Shown: positions 24,838-34,300, numbered from the stretch's first letter. The stretch is 42,880 bases of DNA from Flavobacterium phragmitis (GCF_900112575.1 NZ_FOMH01000015.1:94092-136971), one strand, 5' to 3'. Program-made: numbers and translations. Notes: generated from the sequence alone by a model not told the origin.

Positions 24838-26163
24838 TTAAATATATTGGTTGATGATATTTTCAAACAATTCTTGTTTACCGCTTTGAAGGTTTAATTC
24901 TCCATTTTCGTGAGCGATAGTGTAAAGATCTTTCAAGCTTAATTTTCCATCAGCAAAATCTTTTCCTTTTCCAGAATCAAATGAGCTATATCTTTCTTTT
25001 CTCAATTTCTCGTAAGGAGAAGAAGTGATGATTTTATCTGCTGTCAATAATGCTCTTGCGAAAGTATCAGCACCGCCAATGTGCGCTAAGAAAACATCTT
25101 CTAAATCTGTTGAGTTTCTTCTAATTTTCGCATCAAAATTAACTCCACCGCCTTGTAATCCGCCAGCTTTTAAGAAAACCAACATAGCTTCAGTAGTTTC
25201 TTGGATGTTATTTGGGAATTGGTCTGTATCCCAACCGTTTTGGTAATCTCCTCTGTTAGCATCGATACTTCCTAACATTCCAGCTTTTGCAGCCACTTCT
25301 AATTCGTGTTGGAAAGTATGCTGTGCCAAAGTAGCGTGATTTACCTCGATATTGATTTTGAAATCTTTGTCTAAACCATATTCTTTCAAGAATCCGATTG
25401 CAGTTGCCGAGTCAAAATCGTATTGGTGCTTAGATGGTTCCATTGGTTTTGGCTCGATGAAGAAAGTTCCTTGGAAACCTTGAGCCCTTGCGTAGTCTCT
25501 AGACATTGCCAAAAATTGCGCCATGTGGTCAAGTTCTCTTCCCATATCTGTGTTTAGCAAAGACATATAACCTTCTCTACCTCCCCAGAATACATAGTTT
25601 TCTCCGCCTAAAGCGATTGTTGCATCAAGCGCTAATTTTACTTGTCCTCCAGCTCTTGCCACTACATTAAAATCAGGATTTGTAGCCGCGCCGTTCATGA
25701 ATCTTGGATTTGAGAAACAGTTTGAAGTTCCCCAAAGCAATTTAATTCCAGATTCTGCTTTTTTCTGTTTTAAGTAATCTGTAATAAAAGCCAAACGTTT
25801 TTCTGATTCTGCGAAAGTTGCTCCTTCAGCAATCAAATCGTAATCGTGAAAACAGAAATAATCGAATCCCATTTTGCTGATGAATTCAAAAGCAGCATCT
25901 GCTTTATCTTTTGCAGCTTGATAGGGATCTGATGAAGCATCCCAAGCAAAATTTTGAGTTCCTGGTCCGAATGGATCACTTCCTTGTCCGCAGAAAGTAT
26001 GCCAGTAAGCGATAGCAAACTTAAAGTGCTCACGCATTGTTTTTCCAGCTACAACTTGGTCTGGATTGTAATATTTAAATGCCAAAGGATTATCTGATTC
26101 TTTGCCTTCAAATTTAATTTGGCCGATACCTTTGTAGTATTCTTTGTCTCCTAAAGTTATCAT
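24838..26163 (-). CDS. xylA: Xylose isomerase
   Basis: This is a 441-aa class II xylose isomerase that converts D-xylose to D-xylulose in the cytoplasm. Signatures are the start YYKGIGQIKFEG, WHTFCGQGSDPFG, FCFHDYDL with the catalytic His/Asp, the metal-binding FIEPKPMEPSKHQYD, and EVNHATLAQHTFQHEL. Length is typical of the long class. It starts 8 bases after the xylB stop, so the order is regulator-xylB-xylA in one transcript. Confidence 0.97.
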   Translation of the reverse strand: MITLGDKEYYKGIGQIKFEGKESDNPLAFKYYNPDQVVAGKTMREHFKFAIAYWHTFCGQGSDPFGPGTQNFAWDASSDPYQAAKDKADAAFEFISKMGFDYFCFHDYDLIAEGATFAESEKRLAFITDYLKQKKAESGIKLLWGTSNCFSNPRFMNGAATNPDFNVVARAGGQVKLALDATIALGGENYVFWGGREGYMSLLNTDMGRELDHMAQFLAMSRDYARAQGFQGTFFIEPKPMEPSKHQYDFDSATAIGFLKEYGLDKDFKINIEVNHATLAQHTFQHELEVAAKAGMLGSIDANRGDYQNGWDTDQFPNNIQETTEAMLVFLKAGGLQGGGVNFDAKIRRNSTDLEDVFLAHIGGADTFARALLTADKIITSSPYEKLRKERYSSFDSGKGKDFADGKLSLKDLYTIAHENGELNLQSGKQELFENIINQYI

Positions 26164-26171
26164 TTTGTCTT

Positions 26172-27653
26172 TTATTTATTTGTTAATATTAATTCTAATT
26201 CTTGTTTCCATTTTTTATAAGCCGTTTCATATTCCTCTTTGTTTTTTAGAGGCAAAAAGGTCATTACGTGATCGTTTGTTGTAATTCCTGAACCAAATTT
26301 CTCAAAGTCACCATCTGTCAAGCCTACGGCTCTTGCCGCTCCTACTGCTCCGGTCGTATTATAAATTTCTATTTCATGCCCAATTAATGTTGCCACAGTA
26401 TTAGAGAAAATTTCAGAACGGAATAAATTATCATTTCCAGCCCTGATTACATTAATTGTTGCATTATCGTCTTTCAAGCATTCCATTCCGTACACAAAAG
26501 AAAATGCAATTGCTTCTAAAGATGCTCTGAATAAATGAGCGTTGGTATGAATATTAAAATTCAAGTTTAAAATATGAGATCCAATGTTTTTGTTATTGAA
26601 CATCCTTTCGGCGCCATTTCCGAACGGAATTACAACCAATCCTTGTGAACCTACATTTATCTGGGATGCTTTTTCATTCATTTCTTCATACGACTCATTT
26701 CCGATATTGTTTCGCATCCATCGGTATTGGATTCCAGCTCCGTTTATATTCAGCAATTTCCCAACTCTCGGATTAGATTCCGTATAATTCACATGGACGA
26801 AGTTGTTTACACGAGTACTTTTTCCTGAATTTGTTTCTGTAACAGCATAGAAAACGCCAGACGTACCACCTGTTGCAGCAACTTCTCCCGGACGAAGTAC
26901 ATTTAATGATAAAGCATTATTTGGCTGATCTCCCGCTCTATACACAATAGGAATTCCTGCTGGCAATCCAGATTCTTTTGAGGCTTTTTCAGTAACAACT
27001 CCCTGATTCGTAAAGTTTTCTACAATTTTTGGAGTCATTTTTGTATCGATTCCGTAATACTCTAAAAGCCAGTCGGCTACCTTATTTTCTTTGTAATCCC
27101 AAAGCATCCCTTCAGATAAACCGTTTTTCGTAGTCGTTACTTCGCCTGTCAATTTCAAAGCGATGTAATCTCCGGGAAGCATGTATTTAAAGATTTTATT
27201 GTAAACGGCTAGTTCGTTTTCTTTAACCCATTTCAGTTTCGAAGCGGTAAAATTCCCTGGCGAATTCAATAAATGTGACATGCATTTCTCTTCTCCAATT
27301 TCGGCAAAAGCCTTATTCCCAATTTCAACCGCGCGACTGTCGCACCAGATAATTGAATTTCTAAGTGCATTTCCAGCTTCATCCACAATCACCAATCCGT
27401 GCATTTGGTACGAAATACCAATTCCCTGAATTTTTGATGCATCTATATTTGCTTCTTTAATCGCCCTTTTTGTTGCCGTACAAATGTACTGCCACCACAT
27501 TTCGGGATCTTGCTCTGCCCAATCCGGGTGAATCGAAAGGATTTCCATTTCGTTCTGAGGTTCATTCAAAACGATCACTTTTTTACCCGTTTCTGCTTCA
27601 ACAATTGCTGTTTTCACAGAAGAACTTCCAATATCATATCCGATATAATACAT
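26172..27653 (-). CDS. xylB: Xylulokinase (FGGY family)
   Basis: This is a FGGY carbohydrate kinase, phosphorylating xylulose to xylulose-5-phosphate. I choose the ATG at 27653 (MYYIGYDIGSSS, 493 aa), which puts the phosphate-1 motif at the usual N-terminal position and leaves 2 bases after the regulator stop. The frame extends to 27698, but that start would add 15 residues and overlap the regulator gene. Further motifs are GISYQMHGLVIVD, the catalytic Asp in RAGDQPNNAL, and EVAATGGTSGVFYAVT. Adjacent xylA makes xylulose the likely substrate. Confidence 0.95.
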   Translation of the reverse strand: MYYIGYDIGSSSVKTAIVEAETGKKVIVLNEPQNEMEILSIHPDWAEQDPEMWWQYICTATKRAIKEANIDASKIQGIGISYQMHGLVIVDEAGNALRNSIIWCDSRAVEIGNKAFAEIGEEKCMSHLLNSPGNFTASKLKWVKENELAVYNKIFKYMLPGDYIALKLTGEVTTTKNGLSEGMLWDYKENKVADWLLEYYGIDTKMTPKIVENFTNQGVVTEKASKESGLPAGIPIVYRAGDQPNNALSLNVLRPGEVAATGGTSGVFYAVTETNSGKSTRVNNFVHVNYTESNPRVGKLLNINGAGIQYRWMRNNIGNESYEEMNEKASQINVGSQGLVVIPFGNGAERMFNNKNIGSHILNLNFNIHTNAHLFRASLEAIAFSFVYGMECLKDDNATINVIRAGNDNLFRSEIFSNTVATLIGHEIEIYNTTGAVGAARAVGLTDGDFEKFGSGITTNDHVMTFLPLKNKEEYETAYKKWKQELELILTNK

Positions 27654-27655
27654 AC

Positions 27656-28663
27656 TTACAATGATTCTCTTATTATTAATTTTGTCGGCACATAACACTT
27701 CGTTACTTCGTCATGTGTAATAAATGCCGCCGCTTTGGTTCCTATTTCTTTAAAATCGGTTGAGATAACCGAAATTCCTTTGTATATAAATTTCTTCATT
27801 GGGGTTTCGTTGTACGATAAAAAACCAACATCTTTTCCCGGTTCGTAATCTTTCTCTTTGCATTGTTCTAAAAAGTGCCCCAAAATCCTGTCGCTTACGC
27901 TGATATAGGCAATTCCTTTTTCGATATTGAACTTCTTTGGATCTGTAATCAGATCATATTCAAAACCAAAATCAGCGCAGAATTTCTTAAAAAACTCCAC
28001 TGTTTCCCACGGATGATTCGTAAAATCAGGATATACAAATTGTATTTTTTTATATTTTTTAAACAAACCCACCGCTTCTGTCAAAGACTCATAAAATGCT
28101 TTTCCAAAATCTTGAAACACATAATTGTTGGCTTTATCTGCCTGAATATTCCAGTCAATCAAAAGCAGTTTATCTTTTGAAATCGCCGATAATGTCGGAG
28201 CAATATCTGGGTGATCAAAATTCATTACCACATATTTATAATACTTCCCAATTCCGTTATTGATGATCGTTTTAAAAACATCAATATTATAATGATGAAA
28301 CTGCACATCAATAATCACATTTTCTGCCAAATTATTCACAACCGAATGATACAAAACCTCTTTATAAGCCTTAAACGTATCTAGAACCAAAAGCACTTTT
28401 CTCGTTTCACCCGCTACATAATAGCCTTTATTCGGCACAGAATCAATCACTTTTTGATCTTTCAGAATCGAATAAGCCTTAAAAACTGTATCTCTCGAAA
28501 GCTGATACGTTTTGCAAATCACATTCACCGACGGAAGCAAATCTCCCTTCTGTAAAATATTCTCTGCAATCGAATTTGTGATTCCATCCACCAACTGCTG
28601 GTACTTCGGAATATCACTTTCGTGATTGATTATAAACTCAAATTTTTCTTCTTCTTTTAGCAT
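27656..28663 (-). CDS. GntR-type regulator with sugar-binding (LacI-like) C-terminal domain
   Basis: This is a 335-aa regulator. The N-terminal winged helix (~15-80) is GntR-type: IPKYQQLVDGITNSIA, LLPSVNVICKTYQLSRDTVFKAY, VPNKGYYV. The rest (~85-335) is a periplasmic-binding/LacI-like effector domain, the AraR-type architecture. It is first in an operon with xylB and xylA, so it probably senses xylose or a related pentose and regulates the pathway. Its operator cannot be assigned. The LacI-type sites in the region fit the separate LacI regulator better. Confidence 0.9.
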   Translation of the reverse strand: MLKEEEKFEFIINHESDIPKYQQLVDGITNSIAENILQKGDLLPSVNVICKTYQLSRDTVFKAYSILKDQKVIDSVPNKGYYVAGETRKVLLVLDTFKAYKEVLYHSVVNNLAENVIIDVQFHHYNIDVFKTIINNGIGKYYKYVVMNFDHPDIAPTLSAISKDKLLLIDWNIQADKANNYVFQDFGKAFYESLTEAVGLFKKYKKIQFVYPDFTNHPWETVEFFKKFCADFGFEYDLITDPKKFNIEKGIAYISVSDRILGHFLEQCKEKDYEPGKDVGFLSYNETPMKKFIYKGISVISTDFKEIGTKAAAFITHDEVTKCYVPTKLIIRESL

Positions 28664-28771
28664 ACCGTTCTGTTCCGTTCTGTTATGCTAAAGTAGGCAA
28701 AATTATTTTATAAAAAATTGTTTTTTATATTAATTATGTTAAGTTTTTAAAATTATATATTTCAATAATTT

Positions 28772-28861
28772 GGGCGTGCCCCTCCGGGTCGGGCTATCCG
28801 TTACAAGTCCTCGCCTGTTCGTTCCTCACGGCTGTGGGCTTTCCACTGCTATCCCTCACGC
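28772..28861. repeat. GC-rich dispersed repeat, GGGCGT...CTCACGC type
   Basis: A GC-rich island in AT-rich DNA runs from GGGCGTGCCCCTCCGGGTCG to a CCCTCACGC end. Its beginning matches that of the element at 42240 (GGCGT.YCCCTCCGGGYCGG). Elements of this general look are frequent between Flavobacterium genes to my recollection. Confidence 0.65.
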
Positions 28862-28974
28862 AAACGGTTCAGAAGATGTAAAAGAACATTATTTTTCATA
28901 AGTTGTTCTACATAATTTAACCGCAAAATACGCAAATGTTTACGGCAAGGTTCGCAAAGGTTTGATCATCAATA

Positions 28975-29080
28975 TTTGTCATTTCGACTGAAAGGAGAAA
29001 TCACAATAGAAACTCCGCACTGCAAGTAACCATTCTTTATCGATTCCCTAATGTGATTTCTCGTTCCTCGAAATGACAAA
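28975..29080. repeat. Long palindromic repeat, copy 1
   Basis: The ends TTTGTCATTTCGA and TCG-AAATGACAAA are inverted, and inner words GGAGAAATCACA and TGTGATTTCTC pair too. The middle is variable. A second copy with the same arms lies at 31674-31777. Confidence 0.9.
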
Positions 29081-29097
29081 CTATACGAATACCCAAC

Positions 29098-29109
29098 ACA
29101 ACCGATTGT
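29098..29109. promoter_or_regulatory. LacI-type operator 1, upstream of the regulator-xylB-xylA operon
   Basis: ACAACCGATTGT reads ACAATCGGTTGT on the other strand and is identical to site 2. It is a near-palindrome with a central CG, the LacI-family hallmark. It lies 435 bases before the regulator start, separated from it by two repeats. Confidence 0.65.
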
Positions 29110-29140
29110 AATTTCTTTCAAATTTTTTTACCAAAAAAAT

Positions 29141-30175
29141 CTAATCAAACAATCTTCTTATTCCGTACGGATCAATTGTTACTATCGAACCGTCTTCGAG
29201 ATAATCGATTTTGGTCACTTTCATGCTTCTTAAATGCGTTACGCCTTTCGATAAACTTGAATCGTGGTAGAACAAATACCATTCCCCCTCAACTTCACAA
29301 ATAGAATGATGAGAAGTCCATCCTACAACAGGATTTAAAATTCTTCCCTGATATGCAAACGGCCCATACGGATTGTCTCCAATAGCATAACAGATAAAAT
29401 GTGTATCTCCTGTTGAATAAGAGAAATAATATTTTCCGTTGTATTTGTGAACCCATGAAGCCTCAAAAAAACGACGATTGTTATCTCCTGCCAAAATCAC
29501 TTTCCCTTTTTCATCCAAAATTTGAATTTCTTTTGGCTCTTCAGCAAATTCCAGCATATCATCACGAAGCAAAGCTACGATTGGACCTAAAGCAGGTTCA
29601 TTGCCAAACGGTTCTTCGTTATTGGAATCGTATATATTATTTCGATATTTCTGAAGCTGTCCGCCCCAGATACCCCCAAAATAAATATAGTGTTTTCCGT
29701 CTTCGTCTTCAAAAACTGCCGGATCAATACTGTAACTTCCTTTTATAGCATCTGGTTGCGGTACAAAAGGACCTTCTGGCGAATCGCCTATCGCCACTCC
29801 AATCTGGAAAATTCCGTTGGCACGTTTGGCTGGAAAATACAAATAGTACTTTCCATTTTTATGCGCCGCATCGGGTGCCCACATTTGTTTTTCGGCCCAA
29901 GCCACATCATCAACATGAAGTGCTACTCCGTTATCCACAACTTCAGAGGATATCGTATCCATCGAAAAAACGTGATAATCCTCCATCCCGAAATGGTCGC
30001 CGTTATCGTTAAACGGAATTCCGGCATCTATATCATGCGACGGATAAATGTAAATCTTCCCATTGAATACATGCGCCGAAGGATCGGCCGTATAAATATG
30101 AGATACTAAAGGCTTCGAAATCGCCAAATCATTAATTTCCTCAAAATTAATGTGTTCAATGCTATCTTCAGGCAT
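29141..30175 (-). CDS. GH43 family glycosidase (beta-xylosidase/arabinofuranosidase), cytoplasmic
   Basis: This is a 344-aa five-bladed beta-propeller glycosidase of family GH43. The three catalytic carboxylates are visible: D31 in YTADPSAH (base), D151 in SIDPAVFEDEDG (pKa modulator) and E238 in FFEASW (acid). There is no signal peptide, so it acts in the cytoplasm on imported xylo- or arabinoxylo-oligosaccharides. It starts 21 bases after the stop of the GPH-type transporter gene and is surely cotranscribed with it. The activity (xylosidase or arabinofuranosidase) cannot be settled from sequence. Confidence 0.92.
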   Translation of the reverse strand: MPEDSIEHINFEEINDLAISKPLVSHIYTADPSAHVFNGKIYIYPSHDIDAGIPFNDNGDHFGMEDYHVFSMDTISSEVVDNGVALHVDDVAWAEKQMWAPDAAHKNGKYYLYFPAKRANGIFQIGVAIGDSPEGPFVPQPDAIKGSYSIDPAVFEDEDGKHYIYFGGIWGGQLQKYRNNIYDSNNEEPFGNEPALGPIVALLRDDMLEFAEEPKEIQILDEKGKVILAGDNNRRFFEASWVHKYNGKYYFSYSTGDTHFICYAIGDNPYGPFAYQGRILNPVVGWTSHHSICEVEGEWYLFYHDSSLSKGVTHLRSMKVTKIDYLEDGSIVTIDPYGIRRLFD

Positions 30176-30196
30176 AGTGGTATTTTATTTAAATAA

Positions 30197-31648
30197 TTAA
30201 GTTCTTCTTTCTTTTAGTTCAGTTTCAATCTGCACTTCCATTTCTTTGTTGATTTTATAGAAAAACAGCAATCCAACTCCAATTAAAAAAGGTATTGCCG
30301 GGAAAATACTAACTAATAATTTTATTCCATTTATAGCTGTCTCCGATTGCTCAGGTGCATTTGGAACATAATGAAAATAACCCAGGAATAATGTCGTTAA
30401 AGCGCCTCCAATGCTTAATCCGCTTTTCAAACCTACCATCATAGCTGAAAAAATAATTGCTGTCGCTCTTCGATTATTAAGCCATTCTGAATAATCGGCT
30501 ACGTCGGCAATCATTGCCCAAAGAATTGGGATCGTGATTCCATAGAAAAATCCGTGTAGGATTTGAGAGAAAAACATCAGACTAATTGACGTCGACGGGT
30601 AGAAATAAAAAGCGATGATAAACAGTGTCGAAATGAATAAAAACAATCCGAATATGTTTCTTTTTCCGTATTTATCAGCCAGATTTTTAGACAAAGTAAT
30701 TCCGACAATCATGAAGATGATTCCGCCTGCATTAAACAATCCAAAACCTGCAGAAACAGGATCATTCCCAAAATGATTCAATCCAATATTCGTCAGAAAA
30801 TCCAAAATAGGCTGAATAAAAACAGCTAATTGTTCTTTATCTACATAATTCTCAAAATAGTACACATACGAACCGCCTTTGATAGCCAAAGTCACAAAAA
30901 CCAAAGTCGTCAGCGAAAGCATAATAACCCAAGGTCTGTTTTTGATTAAATCGCTCAAATCTTGTTTAACGCTTGACTTTTGTTCCGGTTTTGGAATAAT
31001 TCTTTCTTTCGTCGTTAAAAAAGTAATTAAAAGCATGATCGTTCCTATAATCGCCAAAGCGGTCATTACTTTTTCAATCCCGATTGCTTTATCTCCATTT
31101 CCGGCACTTTTGATAATCCCAAGCATAAAAACCTGAACAAAAAACTGTGCAAACATGACCGCAACAAAACGGTAGGATGACATACTATTTCGTTCTTTCA
31201 TATCGCCCGTAATCACTCCGCTTAAAGCAGAATAGGGCAGATTGTTTCCGGCATAAAAAAGAAGCAGTAAAGTATACGTTACAACAGCATAAATCACTTT
31301 TCCTTTATAGGAAAAATCAGGAGTTGAAAAGGCTAATAATGCGACTACTCCAAGCGGAATTGCAGTCATTAAAATCCAAGGTCTGAATTTTCCCCATTTG
31401 GTACTCGTTCTGTCTGCCAAAACCCCAATAATTGGATTAAAAATAAAAGCAGCAATTAATCCAACAATCAACATGATGATGGAAGAATCTGTTGGTGATA
31501 ATCCGTAAATATCGGTGTAGAAATACGCCAGATAGGTCATCAAAGTCTGAAAAACCAAATTGGCAGCTAAATCTCCTAAGCTGTATCCAATTTTTTCTTT
31601 AATAGATAGTTTCTGTGGAAGGTTTGTCATTCGTGGGTTTGTGGTCAT
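30197..31648 (-). CDS. GPH-family sugar:cation symporter (MFS)
   Basis: This is a 483-aa protein with about twelve membrane helices, of the glycoside-pentoside-hexuronide (MelB/XynB-like) type. Family marks are the start KIGYSLGDLAANLVFQ, the N-terminal cation-site region, and NPIIGVLADRTSTKWGKFRPWIL between helices 2 and 3. It pairs with the cytoplasmic GH43, so xylobiose or short xylo-oligosaccharides are the likely substrates. Expression is probably controlled by the operator at 31801, which overlaps the -7 region of a promoter. Confidence 0.92.
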   Translation of the reverse strand: MTTNPRMTNLPQKLSIKEKIGYSLGDLAANLVFQTLMTYLAYFYTDIYGLSPTDSSIIMLIVGLIAAFIFNPIIGVLADRTSTKWGKFRPWILMTAIPLGVVALLAFSTPDFSYKGKVIYAVVTYTLLLLFYAGNNLPYSALSGVITGDMKERNSMSSYRFVAVMFAQFFVQVFMLGIIKSAGNGDKAIGIEKVMTALAIIGTIMLLITFLTTKERIIPKPEQKSSVKQDLSDLIKNRPWVIMLSLTTLVFVTLAIKGGSYVYYFENYVDKEQLAVFIQPILDFLTNIGLNHFGNDPVSAGFGLFNAGGIIFMIVGITLSKNLADKYGKRNIFGLFLFISTLFIIAFYFYPSTSISLMFFSQILHGFFYGITIPILWAMIADVADYSEWLNNRRATAIIFSAMMVGLKSGLSIGGALTTLFLGYFHYVPNAPEQSETAINGIKLLVSIFPAIPFLIGVGLLFFYKINKEMEVQIETELKERRT

Positions 31649-31673
31649 TTTGGATTGTTAGTTAGGTTCTTTT

Positions 31674-31777
31674 TTTGTCATTTCGCCGTAAGGAGAAATC
31701 ACACGCGGGATTCGACAAAGATTGGCGACATTCTGTGCGGAGTTTCTAGTGTGATTTCTCCTTCGTCGAAATGACAA
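31674..31777. repeat. Long palindromic repeat, copy 2
   Basis: TTTGTCATTTCG...GGAGAAATCACA and TGTGATTTCTCCTTCGTCGA...ATGACAA are inverted arms around a variable centre. The arms match copy 1 at 28975-29080. It lies in the leader of the transporter operon, between the promoter/operator and the start codon. Confidence 0.9.
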
Positions 31778-31796
31778 GATTGAGTTGAATTACATT

Positions 31797-31826
31797 CAAA
31801 ACAATCGGTTGTGTAAAATTAGACAA
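31797..31826 (-). promoter_or_regulatory. Promoter of the transporter-GH43 operon
   Basis: On the minus strand TTG (31826-31824) is followed after 19 bases by TTGTTTTG (31804-31797), one mismatch from TANNTTTG. The LacI-type operator at 31801-31812 overlaps the -7 element, so a bound repressor would block it. Confidence 0.5.
31801..31812. promoter_or_regulatory. LacI-type operator 2, upstream of the transporter-GH43 operon
   Basis: ACAATCGGTTGT, a near-palindrome with central CG, is identical to site 1 on the opposite strand and two bases different from site 3. It lies 153 bases before the transporter start and overlaps the predicted -7 element. Confidence 0.7.
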
Positions 31827-31924
31827 AAAAACATATTATGCAAATTAAGTTTACTTTATTTAAATTATTTTTTATATCACAACCCATTGTTAGACAATTC
31901 ATCAAAATTTAGTCTATTTTGGTA

Positions 31925-33034
31925 TCATTTTTTAGTTTCTTTCAGCTTTTTTATACTATCATAAGCTTTTTTATGTCTTAAATCTCTATCGAATGGCAAC
32001 GGATAATTGGTTCTTCCTTTTATCGGCCAGTCGTTTAGCCAAGATTGACCATCATGAACACCCCAAAACGTAACTCTGCTAATTTTGTCTTTATGCTTTA
32101 AAAATAATTTAAAAATAGATGCATAACGTTCTGCAAGTTTATTTTGAATAGAATCAGGTAATGCTTGTGGATACGGATTCATTTTAGCACTTCCCTCAAA
32201 ATTCTGATTTACATCTGCTCCTTTTAAATCCCACGGATTTGGTAAAACCGTAATATCCAATTCCGTAAAAGCCACTTTAAGTCCTAAAGCAGAATATTCT
32301 AATATGCTTTTTTCAATCTCTTCCAATGATGGACTTTCCAGTCTCCAATGTCCTTGAATTCCCACTCCATCAACTTTTCCCCCCTCGGCTTTTATTTTTT
32401 TTATTAAAGCAATTGCTCCAGCTCTTTTTGCCGGCTCTTCGATATTATAATCGTTATAATATAAATCCACTTTTGAATCGGCTTTTTCCGCCAGTTTGAA
32501 AGCATCAACCAGATACTTTTCTCCAAGTGTTTTCAGGAAAATTGATTTTCGTAAAGTTCCGTCTTCGTTTAAAGCTTCGTTTACCACATCCCACGAATTG
32601 ATTCTGCCTTTGTATTTAGAAACTATTGTTGTGATATGGTCTTTCATGAAGGCTTTCATTTCTGTACTGTCAGCGATTTTTTGCATCCAAGGCGCTAATT
32701 GGCTGTGCCAAATTAAAGTATGCCCATGAATAAACATTTTATTTTTCTCCCCATACGCCACGAATTTATCTGATAGAGTAAAATCGTATTTATCTTTCTG
32801 CGGATGCGTAAACATCGATTTCATAATATTTTCTGCTGTAATCGCGTTAAATTCTTTACGAATCAGAGAATCTTCTTTTTTATTTTTTTCGTTAATCTGA
32901 TTTAAATCTAATGCCGTTCCTATATAAAAATCATTTTTATATACATCTTTTAAACTAGATTTCTCTTTTTGAGATGTACAGCTTATAGACAACAGAACCG
33001 TAAAGGCAAATAAACAAGGTTTAATAAATTTCAT
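31925..33034 (-). CDS. GH10 endo-1,4-beta-xylanase, lipoprotein
   Basis: This is a 369-aa GH10 xylanase with lipobox Cys19 (SISC), so it is membrane-anchored at the periplasmic or outer-membrane face. The acid/base E153 lies in WDVVNEAL and the nucleophile E258 in FTELDI. The substrate-site FNAITAENIMK, HGHTLIWHSQ and WGVHDGQSWL segments are also present. It cleaves xylan or long xylo-oligosaccharides. The catalytic domain stands alone with no carbohydrate-binding module. It follows the mannonate dehydratase gene by 78 bases. Confidence 0.96.
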   Translation of the reverse strand: MKFIKPCLFAFTVLLSISCTSQKEKSSLKDVYKNDFYIGTALDLNQINEKNKKEDSLIRKEFNAITAENIMKSMFTHPQKDKYDFTLSDKFVAYGEKNKMFIHGHTLIWHSQLAPWMQKIADSTEMKAFMKDHITTIVSKYKGRINSWDVVNEALNEDGTLRKSIFLKTLGEKYLVDAFKLAEKADSKVDLYYNDYNIEEPAKRAGAIALIKKIKAEGGKVDGVGIQGHWRLESPSLEEIEKSILEYSALGLKVAFTELDITVLPNPWDLKGADVNQNFEGSAKMNPYPQALPDSIQNKLAERYASIFKLFLKHKDKISRVTFWGVHDGQSWLNDWPIKGRTNYPLPFDRDLRHKKAYDSIKKLKETKK

Positions 33035-33112
33035 ATCTTTTGGTTTAAATAGTTAATAATTTTTATTTGAGATTTAAGACATTTCGAAACTTGCTAGAAT
33101 CCGTAACTTTAT

Positions 33113-34285
33113 TTACAAATTCAATTTATACCCAATTCCCATTTCCAAACCTCGTAACTCCGCCAAACCTTTTAATCTTCCTGTCAAAGAATAACCTGGA
33201 TAAGTTTCAGTTTCTTCATCAACTCGATGCAGAAAACCGTGATCTGGACGCATTGGCAGACTTGTTTTGGTTTTATTCATTAGCACCAACAATTTCTCAA
33301 CAATCACTTTCATTTTAACATCGCCGTTTAAATGCTCTGATTCCCTAAAAATAGTTTCGCTTTCGCGGATGGTGTTTCGAAGGTGTAAAAAATGAATTCG
33401 GTCTCCGAAATCATCGATTATTTTTTCCAAATTGTTTTTGGGATCGGCACTTAACGAACCAGTGCAATAGCACAATCCATTTGCTGTTGATGTAACGGCA
33501 CCAAAAATTGCTTTCAAATCTTCTTCTGTTGAAACAATTCTTGGCAGACCTAAAACCGAAAATGGCGGATCATCGGGATGAATCGCTAATTTTTGCCCGT
33601 TTTGCTCTGCAATCGGTGTTACTTCTGATAAAAAATAAATCAGGTTTTCTCTTAGTTTTTGATTGTCTATTTCAGCATAATTTTCTAAAAGAGACAAAAT
33701 CTGTTCTGCCGTAAAATTGATTTTACTTCCTGGCAATCCCAATAAAACATTTTTAAACAACAACGCTTTTTCTTCTTCTGATAATTGACTTCCAAATTGC
33801 AGTGCTTTTTCTTTTTGAGCATCAGAATAATCATTTTCTGAGTTTGGCCTTTTTAAAAGAAAAACATCAAAATACGTAAAGGCATCCTGATTATACAATA
33901 AAGCTCTACTTCCGTCTTCGTTTATAAAATCATGATTCGTTCGCACCCAATCCAGAATCGGCATGAAATTGTAGGTTATGGTTTTGATTCCACACTCTGC
34001 CAGATTTTGCAAACTTATTTTATAATTTTCAATGTATTGCAGATAGTTTCCAGAAGCCCGTTTGATTTCTTCATGAACAGGAAGACTTTCCACCACAGTC
34101 CATTCCAATCCATAATTGCGAATAATTTCCTTTCTTTCTTTTATCGCTTCAACAGTCCAGATCTCGCCAACAGGAATTTGATGCAATGCGGTTACAATTC
34201 CCGTTGCACCCGATTGTCGAATGTCAATTAATTTGACGTTGTCATTCGGCCCGAACCATCGCATGGTTTGTTGCATTTTAATCAT
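33113..34285 (-). CDS. uxuA: Mannonate dehydratase
   Basis: This is a 390-aa TIM-barrel enzyme of the UxuA family, converting D-mannonate to 2-keto-3-deoxygluconate. Family segments include QTMRWFGPNDNVKL at the start, GATGIVTALHQIPVGE, TITYNFMPILDW, AIHPDDPP with metal-site residues, and the end MRPDHGFL. Its presence next to GH67 shows that glucuronate released from xylan is catabolised by the hexuronate pathway. A large palindrome (34301-34528) separates it from the upstream SDR gene. Confidence 0.95.
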   Translation of the reverse strand: MIKMQQTMRWFGPNDNVKLIDIRQSGATGIVTALHQIPVGEIWTVEAIKERKEIIRNYGLEWTVVESLPVHEEIKRASGNYLQYIENYKISLQNLAECGIKTITYNFMPILDWVRTNHDFINEDGSRALLYNQDAFTYFDVFLLKRPNSENDYSDAQKEKALQFGSQLSEEEKALLFKNVLLGLPGSKINFTAEQILSLLENYAEIDNQKLRENLIYFLSEVTPIAEQNGQKLAIHPDDPPFSVLGLPRIVSTEEDLKAIFGAVTSTANGLCYCTGSLSADPKNNLEKIIDDFGDRIHFLHLRNTIRESETIFRESEHLNGDVKMKVIVEKLLVLMNKTKTSLPMRPDHGFLHRVDEETETYPGYSLTGRLKGLAELRGLEMGIGYKLNL

Positions 34286-34300
34286 ACTTCTTTTTTTTTA

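Larger units (their letters stand above)
28664..29140. other. 477-base intergenic region packed with repeats
   Basis: From left to right it holds the leader of the GntR-type regulator gene, a GGGCGT-type dispersed repeat (28772-28861), a short CGCAAA-rich stretch, a long palindrome (28975-29080) and a LacI-type operator (29098-29109). I see no gene in it. Confidence 0.75.

Noticed and set aside
27654..27698. Upstream start for xylulokinase
   Set aside because: It would overlap the regulator gene and add 15 residues before the kinase motif; the ATG at 27653 fits better.
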